Below, piece by piece: positions 1-6,535 of a DNA stretch of 7,399 bases. The notes beneath the pieces were generated by a model. The model was not told where the DNA came from. It ran no database searches and was given only the letters and a program-made list of their open reading frames with translations. Numbering within the stretch: the first letter of the stretch is position 1; each line of letters opens with the position of its first letter. Source of the stretch: JACQSR01 sp042577505 (GTDB lineage: Archaea > Nanobdellota > Nanobdellia > Woesearchaeales > JACQSR01). Where the stretch lies: assembly GCA_042577505.1 (NCBI GenBank), contig JBHPEA010000047.1:1-7399 (forward strand), given 5' to 3'. The translations under genes and the position numbers were made by a program.

Positions 1-2214
1 GCAATGATGTTGACTTTCCCTGAAAGTTTCTTCAAGACTGAAGCAAAATCTCCTAAATCTGCACAAGGGCCATATCAGTTTATGCCAGATACAGCAGCAG
101 GATTAGGAGCAATCAGAGACAGTATGGTTGTCGAAGTTAGAGACCCAATCATAGCCGCAAGATTAGCCGCACAATATTTAGATCAACTAAGAAGAAATTT
201 CCCTGATAATAACATGTATGCTGCAATCAATTCATACAATGCAGGGAGAGGTAATGTTAATCGAGCACTGAGAGCAGCTAAAAGAAAAGGCATTAATGGG
301 ACTACAGATCAAATTGTGTGGGCAAATAAGCATTTCAGAAGTGGAGCATACCAATACCAATCAGCCAACTATTTATCAAGAGTTTTATCTGTTAGAGATA
401 TTCAATCAGAATTTCAAGATACTAAAATCGCTCCATTATTAGAATTTGATTCTATCAAGTTAGATTATATAGGAAGACGAGGAGTAAAGCCTTTAGAGAT
501 CTCTGAAAGATTGGGGATTTCAATTGATGATATTAAATGTCTGAATCCAGCTTTAACACACAAAGCACTAACTACAACAAAATATGAAGACAGAATTACA
601 GAAGGTTACGAACTTAGACTTCCAAAAGGGTATGGTGAAAGATTCAAAGAAACATTTTCAGATAGAATAGCACCAGAGTCAACATTAGTTGCATTTAGAT
701 CAGATCCTTCTTGGAAGGTTCATATTGCAAGAGCTCCGCTCCCAACAACCGATAAAACATTAGCTGACAAATTATATGATTCAATTAGGGAGAAAAGACA
801 AAAAGGAGAATCAGTTTTATTAGCTGATATAGAAAAAGTTAGAGATCAGTATCAAAAAGAATTAGTTGAGTGTCCTCAAAGAGAAGGATATTTCTTAGCA
901 GCTTTGGGTGTTGTTAATCAAGATATTGAAGATTTCAAAGAAGAACAAGCTGCAAAGCAACAAGAACCGATTGTAGAGACTACACTTACATCAAGAATAA
1001 AGAAAGCAGATGAACATTTCGTTGCTGGCAGGTATGACTTAGCTTACCCTGAATATAGGGACATTTGGGATTCAGTAGGTTATAATGGGGTGACAGAACA
1101 GTTGGATTTTGTTAGAGAAAACATTGTTAGAATTCTAAACTCCCATGTCGAAGAAGCTAACGAAGCATTTGACCAATTCAAAGAATTGACACCTCACAAA
1201 CTAGCTAGGGGATCAATCACTATTCAATCATCTTTAACTGAAGAACAGAGAGCTCAGCTTGAGAGAGCAAAACTATTTTATGATTTTGTTAAGTCGGAAG
1301 AAACATTGTTAGCAAGTTTAGATTCAGTACCTCAAAGTCACACTTACGATAATGTTCCTTTACAAACCGGTTCAGAAATTTTAAAATATGCAAAAAGCGC
1401 AATGAGGGTGGTTGAAGGCGTTGAAACTCTTGACGAAAAACTTACCGAAAGAACTTATGTTGAAGAAAGAAAGCAAATGGAAGCTACCCAAATGGCCCAG
1501 AATGCAGTACATTTAAAATATGAACTTCCTCAAGGTCAAACTCTATGGAATATTTCATCCGAATTAAAACTTTCATTAGAACAAATTATGGAATGGAACT
1601 CTATATCTAATCCTGACAAAGTATTGGCAGGAGATGTTCTCGATTTATATGTATCACCAGATACTGAAATTTATGTAACAAGGAAAATTAGGTTTGGTGA
1701 TCGGTTGGGTACAATAGCACAAGCGTATAACGATAGTGCAGATGAAATAGCTAAGAGAAGCGGAATTAGAGATCCAAACAAAGTAAAACCAGGAGATGAA
1801 GTGATTGTAAGAATGAAAGCATCTCAATTTGCAGGATCAAAAGATGATGTAGCACAGACAGTGTATTCGGGATCAGGTGTTCCTTCAACTCACTCATATA
1901 AAGGATTTGTAACCAAAGAAGGATTGGATGTTAGAGTTAGAAGGGGGTATACAATGAATTTACTTGCAGAAAGATATGATACTACAGTAGCAGCAATTAA
2001 AGATGCAAATAATCGGAGATCCACTAAAATAATTGCTGGAGAAAGACTAACTATTCCAGTAAAATACTTTCAATATAAGGTAAGACCAGGAGATACTGTT
2101 GGAGAAATCGCACAATCTTTCGATGTTTCACAAAGGGATATTCACCTTTACAACCCAGGTTTAAATACTAGAAAACTCTCTATAGGACAAAGAGTAGCGG
2201 TCCCTTATAAATAA
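1..2214 (+). CDS. MltD-like lytic transglycosylase with LysM repeats (5' end outside window)
   Basis: Predicted to cleave peptidoglycan glycan strands outside the cell by the lytic transglycosylase reaction (forming 1,6-anhydro-MurNAc). Residues are counted from the ATG at base 4. The SLT domain spans about 1-130: E7 in FPESFF aligns with the catalytic Glu of the 'ES-F' motif, followed by GPYQFMPDTA (22-31), RDPIIAARLAAQYLDQL (46-62), SYNAGRG (77-83) and SANYLSRVL (120-128), all in the order seen in MltD. Residues 142-210, ending ELRLPKGYGERF, match the segment that follows the catalytic domain in MltD. Residues 215-503 are charged and helical, with a TPR-like stretch near 331-358. Four LysM repeats follow at about 505-550, 557-603, 641-686 and 690-735; the last contains YKVRPGDTVGEIA. 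The frame is open at base 1 and the catalytic Glu lies only six residues after the first Met, so the true start, signal peptide and domain N-terminus are upstream. The next gene starts 59 nt downstream but has its own promoter. Family assignment is strong; the substrate in an archaeon is inferred. Confidence 0.88.
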   Translation, partial: AMMLTFPESFFKTEAKSPKSAQGPYQFMPDTAAGLGAIRDSMVVEVRDPIIAARLAAQYLDQLRRNFPDNNMYAAINSYNAGRGNVNRALRAAKRKGINGTTDQIVWANKHFRSGAYQYQSANYLSRVLSVRDIQSEFQDTKIAPLLEFDSIKLDYIGRRGVKPLEISERLGISIDDIKCLNPALTHKALTTTKYEDRITEGYELRLPKGYGERFKETFSDRIAPESTLVAFRSDPSWKVHIARAPLPTTDKTLADKLYDSIREKRQKGESVLLADIEKVRDQYQKELVECPQREGYFLAALGVVNQDIEDFKEEQAAKQQEPIVETTLTSRIKKADEHFVAGRYDLAYPEYRDIWDSVGYNGVTEQLDFVRENIVRILNSHVEEANEAFDQFKELTPHKLARGSITIQSSLTEEQRAQLERAKLFYDFVKSEETLLASLDSVPQSHTYDNVPLQTGSEILKYAKSAMRVVEGVETLDEKLTERTYVEERKQMEATQMAQNAVHLKYELPQGQTLWNISSELKLSLEQIMEWNSISNPDKVLAGDVLDLYVSPDTEIYVTRKIRFGDRLGTIAQAYNDSADEIAKRSGIRDPNKVKPGDEVIVRMKASQFAGSKDDVAQTVYSGSGVPSTHSYKGFVTKEGLDVRVRRGYTMNLLAERYDTTVAAIKDANNRRSTKIIAGERLTIPVKYFQYKVRPGDTVGEIAQSFDVSQRDIHLYNPGLNTRKLSIGQRVAVPYK

Positions 2215-2236
2215 TTACTAAATAGTAGTAAAATAA

Positions 2237-2251
2237 CGAAAGGTTTATAAA
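2237..2251 (+). promoter_or_regulatory. Archaeal BRE/TATA promoter for the SPOR-SLT gene
   Basis: A purine-rich BRE-like CGAAAGG (2237-2243) is followed by TTTATAAA (2244-2251). The TATA box begins exactly 30 nt before the ATG at 2274, which puts the expected transcription start at or next to the A of the start codon. No Shine-Dalgarno sequence lies between box and ATG, so the transcript is probably leaderless. This supports both the choice of start and an archaeal host. Confidence 0.7.
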
Positions 2252-2273
2252 GGGCAAATTCTATTGTTTATAT

Positions 2274-4157
2274 ATGACAGACCTATTTGATAGAATACAA
2301 GACATCTACCTATTTCATAAAGCAAAGGCTCAAAGACGTAAAGCATTCAAATCAATAGCTGATAGAAAATCTGTTATTGAACGTCTTAAGAAAAAAGATA
2401 GATGGCAATTCAGAAAAATACGATTTCAAAGAGCTGTTGAAGACACTGCCTCAAATATTAGGCACGATGCTAATTATTTAGGTGAAAAGGCATATGAAAC
2501 ATCAATAAAAGCTACAAAAGCTGCTGTTCCATTGGCAGTAACAGGTGCTGTAGCATTAGGAATTTACAGACAATGTGACCAACCACCACCAACCACGAAC
2601 CCAATAGTGCAGGATCTTTATCAACCTGAACCTTGCACTATATCAAAAGAGCAGAGAGTTTGGGAACATCAATATGATACTTATAAAAAAGCAAGATCTA
2701 TCGTAGGTGAATTAGCACACGCTAAAGATCCAAATTTATCATTAGCAGGATTAGCATTTTTGCTTCATTCTACACAAGATGAATCTTTTGTCGATCCAAA
2801 CAGAGTCACAACTCCTGAAGAAGACCTTGAAAGTTTTCTTGATCTAAAAAAAATTGTATGGGGGGATGAACTAAAAACATCCACTACTGAGAATTTCTCC
2901 AATACTTATCAAACATTACAAGATATAAGCACACCAAATGAGGGAACATTAAGATTTACAAATAAGCTTGCTTGTGCATTCGAGAACAGAGACAAATTCG
3001 AACAAGCTTACCAAGAGGAATTCTCAGATCAAATTATTGAAGGAGCATATTATTTACAAGTTGCAGCATTCAATACTGGAAATGTTACAAATATCACTAA
3101 GTTAAAAGATAAATTAGCAGGCGTTGGACTTAAAAATTTCGTTACAGCAGAAAGAGGCAAATACACAACAACAAATATTGGCCCTTACGCTTCTGATGAC
3201 TTATCAACAGCAGATGCAAGCACAGTCTTTAGTACATTCCCAGACATTAAAGACATTTGGGTAGTCAAATATAAAGACGGAAATAGACATTTCATGTCAA
3301 AACTAGTACCTGAAAAAACAGAAAAGCAGGAAGCAATTGAATTCTCATCAACATCTCAATTAATTAGACAAACAGCAGCTTCTTATGGACTAAACCATAC
3401 AGAACAAAGTTTATTAGAAGCGATTGCATGGATAGAATCAAAAAATGATGTTGATGCTAGAGGTTACAGATTAATCCCAAAAGAAAGTAAAGACGGTGTA
3501 ACAAGATATGTTTATGCAAGAGATAACGAAGGAAAAAAGATTCTAACAGCAGTTGGTTTGTTTCAACACAAATATAATGCTATTGATCAAAAACTTAAAG
3601 ATAAATATGGAATAAGAACTATTGAGGACCTAAAAGATCCAAAAATTAATACTGCCTTAGGTATTGAGAGACTTCTAAATGAATTCCCTAGACTATTAAA
3701 AGCAGAAATTGGAATTGATACTCTAGAAAAACTTTACATTACAAATAAGGACGGATCAAAGGATGAGGACGCTCCAATTAAATTAATCTTAGCAAGCTAT
3801 AATGCTGGAGCACGTGGAATTGCAAATGCACTCAGGGATGCTTATAGTAAAACCTACAGATCGTCTTCTAACTATATTCCAAAAATGCCCTTATCATGGG
3901 AATCAATAAGAGCAGAAATGCCAGCAGAGTCAAGAGATCATATGGATAAAGTTATGAATAAGTTCAATTCAATTATGTCTGAAAGAAATTTAACATCACA
4001 AAGGATGAATAAAATATTAGCATTCCAACACCAGTATGATTTTAAAACATTACTTGCAATGGCTACACCACAAACAAAACACTTAAATGGGGGACAATCG
4101 TACCTTCCATCATGCTCAAATGTCTCGTCTGTAAATCACCAGTACCTCACTACCTAG
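2274..4157 (+). CDS. Membrane-anchored SPOR and SLT (lytic transglycosylase-like) protein
   Basis: I know of no family with exactly this architecture. Residues 1-82 are strongly basic (22 Lys/Arg against 11 Asp/Glu) and should stay in the cytoplasm. Residues 83-98 form a single short hydrophobic helix, followed by a Pro-rich linker, which places the rest outside. Residues 258-334 look like a SPOR domain: an opening YYLQVAAF strand, a helix ending in LAGVGL, then GKYTTTNIGPYAS matching the usual 'g-yrV-vGPf' turn, and a closing strand IWVVKY. SPOR domains bind glycan strands stripped of stem peptides. Residues 370-565 look like a lytic transglycosylase domain: AIAWIES with putative catalytic E388, AVGLFQ (426-431), DPKINTALGIERLL (455-468), ASYNAG (507-512), and EMPAESRDHMDKV (548-560) in place of the usual 'lP-ETR-YV-kv'. 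An insert of about 30 residues separates the ES and GLFQ motifs. Residues 100-257 and the C-terminal tail are unassigned. The last 14 codons overlap the next gene. Confidence 0.75.
   Translation: MTDLFDRIQDIYLFHKAKAQRRKAFKSIADRKSVIERLKKKDRWQFRKIRFQRAVEDTASNIRHDANYLGEKAYETSIKATKAAVPLAVTGAVALGIYRQCDQPPPTTNPIVQDLYQPEPCTISKEQRVWEHQYDTYKKARSIVGELAHAKDPNLSLAGLAFLLHSTQDESFVDPNRVTTPEEDLESFLDLKKIVWGDELKTSTTENFSNTYQTLQDISTPNEGTLRFTNKLACAFENRDKFEQAYQEEFSDQIIEGAYYLQVAAFNTGNVTNITKLKDKLAGVGLKNFVTAERGKYTTTNIGPYASDDLSTADASTVFSTFPDIKDIWVVKYKDGNRHFMSKLVPEKTEKQEAIEFSSTSQLIRQTAASYGLNHTEQSLLEAIAWIESKNDVDARGYRLIPKESKDGVTRYVYARDNEGKKILTAVGLFQHKYNAIDQKLKDKYGIRTIEDLKDPKINTALGIERLLNEFPRLLKAEIGIDTLEKLYITNKDGSKDEDAPIKLILASYNAGARGIANALRDAYSKTYRSSSNYIPKMPLSWESIRAEMPAESRDHMDKVMNKFNSIMSERNLTSQRMNKILAFQHQYDFKTLLAMATPQTKHLNGGQSYLPSCSNVSSVNHQYLTT
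4075..4088 (+). promoter_or_regulatory. Archaeal TATA promoter for nreA, inside the upstream coding region
   Basis: CTTAAAT (4082-4088), preceded by the A-rich CAAAACA, begins exactly 30 nt before the ATG at 4112. The same heptamer at the same distance precedes the gene at 5371. It lies within the last codons of the SPOR-SLT gene, so nreA could be transcribed independently despite the overlap. A GGGGGA run at about 4089-4094 is too far from the ATG (about 17 nt) to be a normal ribosome binding site. Confidence 0.55.
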
Positions 4158-5335
4158 AACATAGACGATTATGTCCAAATCATGCTAAAAAAGAGACTTT
4201 TCTTAATATAAAAAATGAAATCACTAATCCTAACTTCTCGTCATCTTCATATTCAGTCTTCGTTGGAAGACATAACTATCCAAATATCAATGTTGGAATT
4301 CTAGCACCTCCCACACCTTCAGAAGACAACTGGTTAACTGATGCACCGGAACATTGGTCAAATAATGACTTTTCAATAGCACAAATTACAGAACTTAGAT
4401 ATTCATTAATCAATAACAAATACAAATCAAATATTCTTGACGCAAGAAAATCTTCAAAACTCTTAGAAGTCTCCCAAGAATTAGCTATGGCTAATAAACC
4501 AGCAGCTTTAGATATTTCTTTAAACGAAATTCCAGAATTTAAAATAAACCAATCTGATATGGCCTTGCCTATGGGCCCCTCAGCTTCTTTAAAAAATCTC
4601 GAACTTGTTGAAAATCCCTCAGTGAATCAAAAAATTGAAAGAATAGTTTACGACACAGACTTGAAAGCAGTCGATGGAATAAAAATATTGTATGAAAAAG
4701 GAATAAGTGAAAATTCCCTTTCAAAAGTATTATCAGTAGGTAGCCTAGGATTAAAAAAAGACAGAAAACTCGTGCCCACCAGATTTTCAATCACCGCAGT
4801 AGATGACGCAATAGGAAAAGAGCTAATTAACCAAGTTAAAGATCACCCATTAGATACATATCTAACTTACTTTGGTTCATATTTAGGAAATTACTACCTT
4901 ATACTTTTCTTTCCAGATGTTTGGTCTTATGAACTTTTTGAAATGTATGTTCCAGGATTCAAACCAGATAGCTATGTAACAGACGCCGAATCATATCAAG
5001 GAAGAAAAACTTATGCAGACCAAACAGCAGGTGGTTACTACACAGTAAGACTTGCTACATTAGAAAAACTAAACAAAATGAAAAATCAAGCTTCAGTCTT
5101 AGCTCTTAGATTCATTACTGATAAGTATGAAGTCCCTTTAGGTGTATGGGTTACTAGGGAAGCTGCAAGAAAGACATTAAAATCTAAACCAATTGAGTTC
5201 TCATCTAAAGAATTAATGCTTGACTACGTAAAAAAAGTAGCAAAAAAGAAATTTAATTGTGATATTGAATTATTATTATCAAAGTCTTTCATTCTAAAAA
5301 ATGTCATCCATCAAAAGAAACTATTCCAATTTTAG
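4112..5335 (+). CDS. nreA: DNA repair protein NreA (archaeal Nre family, PCNA-interacting)
   Basis: NreA is an archaeal DNA repair protein; in studied archaea it binds the sliding clamp PCNA and its loss sensitises cells to DNA-damaging agents such as mitomycin C. Here a putative zinc-binding knuckle opens the protein (C4-x2-C7 and C21-x2-H24). Nre hallmark stretches follow in order: VFVGRHNYPNINVG (49-62), the segment around MGPSASLKNLELVENP (154-169), VYDTDLKAVDGIKILYEKG (179-197), LSVGSLGL (207-214), KLVPTRFSITAVDD (219-232), AGGYYTVRLATLEKL (306-320), and VPLGVWVTREAAR (341-353). The protein ends in QKKLFQF (401-407), a canonical PIP box (Q-x2-L-x2-F), as expected for a PCNA partner. The length of 407 residues fits the family. 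The ATG at 4112 is preferred although it overlaps the upstream gene by 46 nt, because the Cys/His knuckle lies directly after it and a TATA box sits 30 nt upstream. The family call is firm; the zinc binding is inferred. Confidence 0.93.
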   Translation: MLKCLVCKSPVPHYLEHRRLCPNHAKKETFLNIKNEITNPNFSSSSYSVFVGRHNYPNINVGILAPPTPSEDNWLTDAPEHWSNNDFSIAQITELRYSLINNKYKSNILDARKSSKLLEVSQELAMANKPAALDISLNEIPEFKINQSDMALPMGPSASLKNLELVENPSVNQKIERIVYDTDLKAVDGIKILYEKGISENSLSKVLSVGSLGLKKDRKLVPTRFSITAVDDAIGKELINQVKDHPLDTYLTYFGSYLGNYYLILFFPDVWSYELFEMYVPGFKPDSYVTDAESYQGRKTYADQTAGGYYTVRLATLEKLNKMKNQASVLALRFITDKYEVPLGVWVTREAARKTLKSKPIEFSSKELMLDYVKKVAKKKFNCDIELLLSKSFILKNVIHQKKLFQF

Positions 5336-5347
5336 AAAAACTTAAAT
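5335..5347 (+). promoter_or_regulatory. Archaeal BRE/TATA promoter for the HEPN-like gene
   Basis: GAAAAA (5335-5340, BRE-like, overlapping the nreA stop codon by one base) runs into CTTAAAT (5341-5347). The box begins exactly 30 nt before the ATG at 5371. An out-of-frame ATG at 5367 hits a stop within about ten codons, so the spacing favours 5371 as the leaderless start. Confidence 0.65.
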
Positions 5348-5370
5348 CCAACCTATCTATTACTATATGA

Positions 5371-6105
5371 ATGCAAGAATTTACAGGGAATCTAAATAGA
5401 TTAAATGGAAACATCGATCTTGTTCTTTCAAAAGTCCCAAATATGAATATAAAAGATGTCTTTAGTTACAAATCTGCTAAAGAATCCTATTACTTATCGT
5501 TGTTTGAGTCTTCTTTACAAGCATTCCTAAAATCTGCAGCAGAAATACAAAAACTAGAAACAAAAAGTCCAGTTAAAATGCTCAATTTCAATCAATTAAT
5601 CATCACCCTAGAAACCCAGTTTAAAAACAAAGATTTAGAGGGAATGAAAAAGTCAACAGAAAAAATTGAAAAACTATTCAACGAATTAGAACTCCCAAAA
5701 AACGAAGATCTAAAATTCAGTTTAAAGAATGTACCAGCTGACATTTCTCATGATGTCTCATCAGATTTAAGGGAACTAGAAAAATGTTTTAACTCAAATT
5801 GTAACAGATCATCAATAATCCTTTGTGGAAGAATTCTAGAAACAGCATTACATAGAAAATATTTCGAAGTTACAGGTACAGACATCTTAGAAAAAAATCC
5901 TGGGATTGGACTAGGAACACTAGTAGCAAAACTTTCAGATAAAGATGTGATCCTAGATCCGGCTGTCCTCCAACAAATACACTTAATCAATCAAGTTAGA
6001 ATATTTTCAGTCCATAAGAAAAAAGAATCATTTAATCCATCAAAACAACAAACTCAAGCAACTATATTATATACCTTAGATATAGTCCAAAAACTATTTT
6101 CTTGA
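5371..6105 (+). CDS. Hypothetical protein with C-terminal DUF4145/HEPN-like domain
   Basis: I do not recognise a named family over the full length. Residues 1-115 are predicted largely helical and charged, with Lys/Glu-rich stretches at 83-110 that could form a coiled coil. Residues 122-243 resemble the DUF4145/HEPN four-helix fold: a helix with CGRILETALHRKYFE (152-166), a glycine-containing loop, a segment LGTLVAKLSDKDVI (181-194), then INQVRIFSVHKKKE (206-219), which holds an R-x4-H arrangement (R210, H215) where HEPN proteins carry R-x4-6-H, and a last helix (226-243). HEPN domains are often RNases or non-catalytic helical partners in stress, defence and toxin-antitoxin systems. The residue after the Arg is Ile, not the polar residue common in active HEPN RNases, so catalysis is uncertain. 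There is no signal peptide or membrane helix, so the protein should be cytoplasmic. No antitoxin-like nucleotidyltransferase gene is adjacent. The 3' end overlaps the convergent MgtC-like gene by 12 nt. Confidence 0.6.
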   Translation: MQEFTGNLNRLNGNIDLVLSKVPNMNIKDVFSYKSAKESYYLSLFESSLQAFLKSAAEIQKLETKSPVKMLNFNQLIITLETQFKNKDLEGMKKSTEKIEKLFNELELPKNEDLKFSLKNVPADISHDVSSDLRELEKCFNSNCNRSSIILCGRILETALHRKYFEVTGTDILEKNPGIGLGTLVAKLSDKDVILDPAVLQQIHLINQVRIFSVHKKKESFNPSKQQTQATILYTLDIVQKLFS

Positions 6106-6119
6106 AATCTTACTCTTTT
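6089..6119. terminator. Possible bidirectional T-rich terminator between convergent genes
   Basis: For the minus strand, a run of five T (plus-strand A at 6089-6093) directly follows the TAG stop of the MgtC-like gene. For the plus strand, short T runs (6097-6100, and CTTTTC around 6114-6119) flank the TGA stop at 6103-6105. Archaeal transcription ends at U-rich tracts without a required hairpin. The tracts are short, so this is weak. Confidence 0.25.
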
Positions 6120-6516
6120 CAAATCTCCCTAATAGCAATATAACAAGAACTATAATGCCAGCTACAGCAGCTAGACTATAATTACCAACACCTATCGCAA
6201 TTCCAATAGCACCAACAACCCAAATCGAAGCTGCAGTAGTTAATCCAGTCACAACCCCTTTAGTATTCCTACCTGCTATTATCGTTCCAGCACCGATAAA
6301 TCCAATACCTGCAACAACTGATGATACAACCCTTGCACTATCTTGGATAAAGTAATCCACAGAAATCATTGTAGCAAGTGTTGATCCTAAGCAGACTAGA
6401 ATATGGGTACGAAGACCAGCTGGTTTTCCAATCTTTTCTCTTTCAAAACCAACAATTGCACCTATAACAACTGCTAAAAACAGTTTCAACAAGTCGCCCA
6501 AAGACATTATTTCCAT
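6094..6516 (-). CDS. Short MgtC/SapB-family membrane protein
   Basis: A 140-residue integral membrane protein. It shows the conserved MgtC/SapB motifs in order: VIGAIVGFEREK (17-28), KPAGLRTHILVCLGS (31-45), VVAGIGFIGAGTII (67-80), and KGVVTGLTTAASIWV (86-100). Hydrophobic stretches at about 8-24, 36-54, 62-80, 93-110 and 114-130 suggest four to five membrane helices. It stops right after the last helix with a short basic tail and lacks the C-terminal cytoplasmic domain of Salmonella MgtC, so it is the short SapB-type form. The long form is linked to growth in low magnesium and to modulation of ATP synthase; the role of the short archaeal form is unknown. Met1 is chosen over Met4 (plus-strand 6505-6507) because of a TATA-like element 28-30 nt upstream. 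It lies 19 nt downstream of the AlaRS gene on the same strand, so co-transcription is also possible. Confidence 0.88.
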   Translation of the reverse strand: MEIMSLGDLLKLFLAVVIGAIVGFEREKIGKPAGLRTHILVCLGSTLATMISVDYFIQDSARVVSSVVAGIGFIGAGTIIAGRNTKGVVTGLTTAASIWVVGAIGIAIGVGNYSLAAVAGIIVLVILLLGRFEKSKISRK

Positions 6517-6535
6517 TAACAGATCTCAAAGATTT

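Noticed and set aside
4..9. ATG codons at 4 and 7 as the real start of the MltD-like gene
   Set aside because: The catalytic Glu would then lie at residue 7, with no room for the first SLT helices or a secretion signal, and the frame is open to base 1. The start is outside the window.
2215..2273. A small RNA or tRNA in the gap between the first two genes
   Set aside because: The 59-nt gap shows only the BRE/TATA promoter; no cloverleaf or stable stem is visible.
2565..2576. Cys101 after the membrane helix of the SPOR-SLT protein as a lipoprotein attachment site
   Set aside because: The residues before it (G-I-Y-R-Q) do not fit a lipobox, and the 82-residue basic N-terminal tail is not a signal peptide.
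2752..2814. A third, degenerate SLT motif around residues 156-177 of the SPOR-SLT protein (LAFLLHSTQDESFVDP)
   Set aside because: The DESF-x-DP string resembles an 'ES-F-P' motif, but no matching GLMQ or YNAG motif follows before the SPOR region, so I could not support a domain.
4089..4095. GGGGGAC as a Shine-Dalgarno sequence for nreA
   Set aside because: It is about 17 nt from the ATG and matches the anti-SD only partly; the TATA box at -30 explains expression better.
4100..4160. A frameshift joining the SPOR-SLT protein and NreA into one fusion
   Set aside because: NreA is complete with its own N-terminal Cys/His knuckle, Met and promoter, and I know of no SLT-Nre fusions. A plain gene overlap is simpler.
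4569..4790. Minus-strand reading frame of 73 codons inside nreA
   Set aside because: It lies entirely opposite a well-supported conserved gene, has no promoter-like element or recognisable motif, and its hydrophobic composition reflects the antisense of Lys/Glu-rich codons.
5748..5990. Minus-strand reading frame of 80 codons inside the HEPN-like gene
   Set aside because: It lies opposite the best-supported domain of the plus-strand gene and shows no recognisable motif; treated as a shadow.
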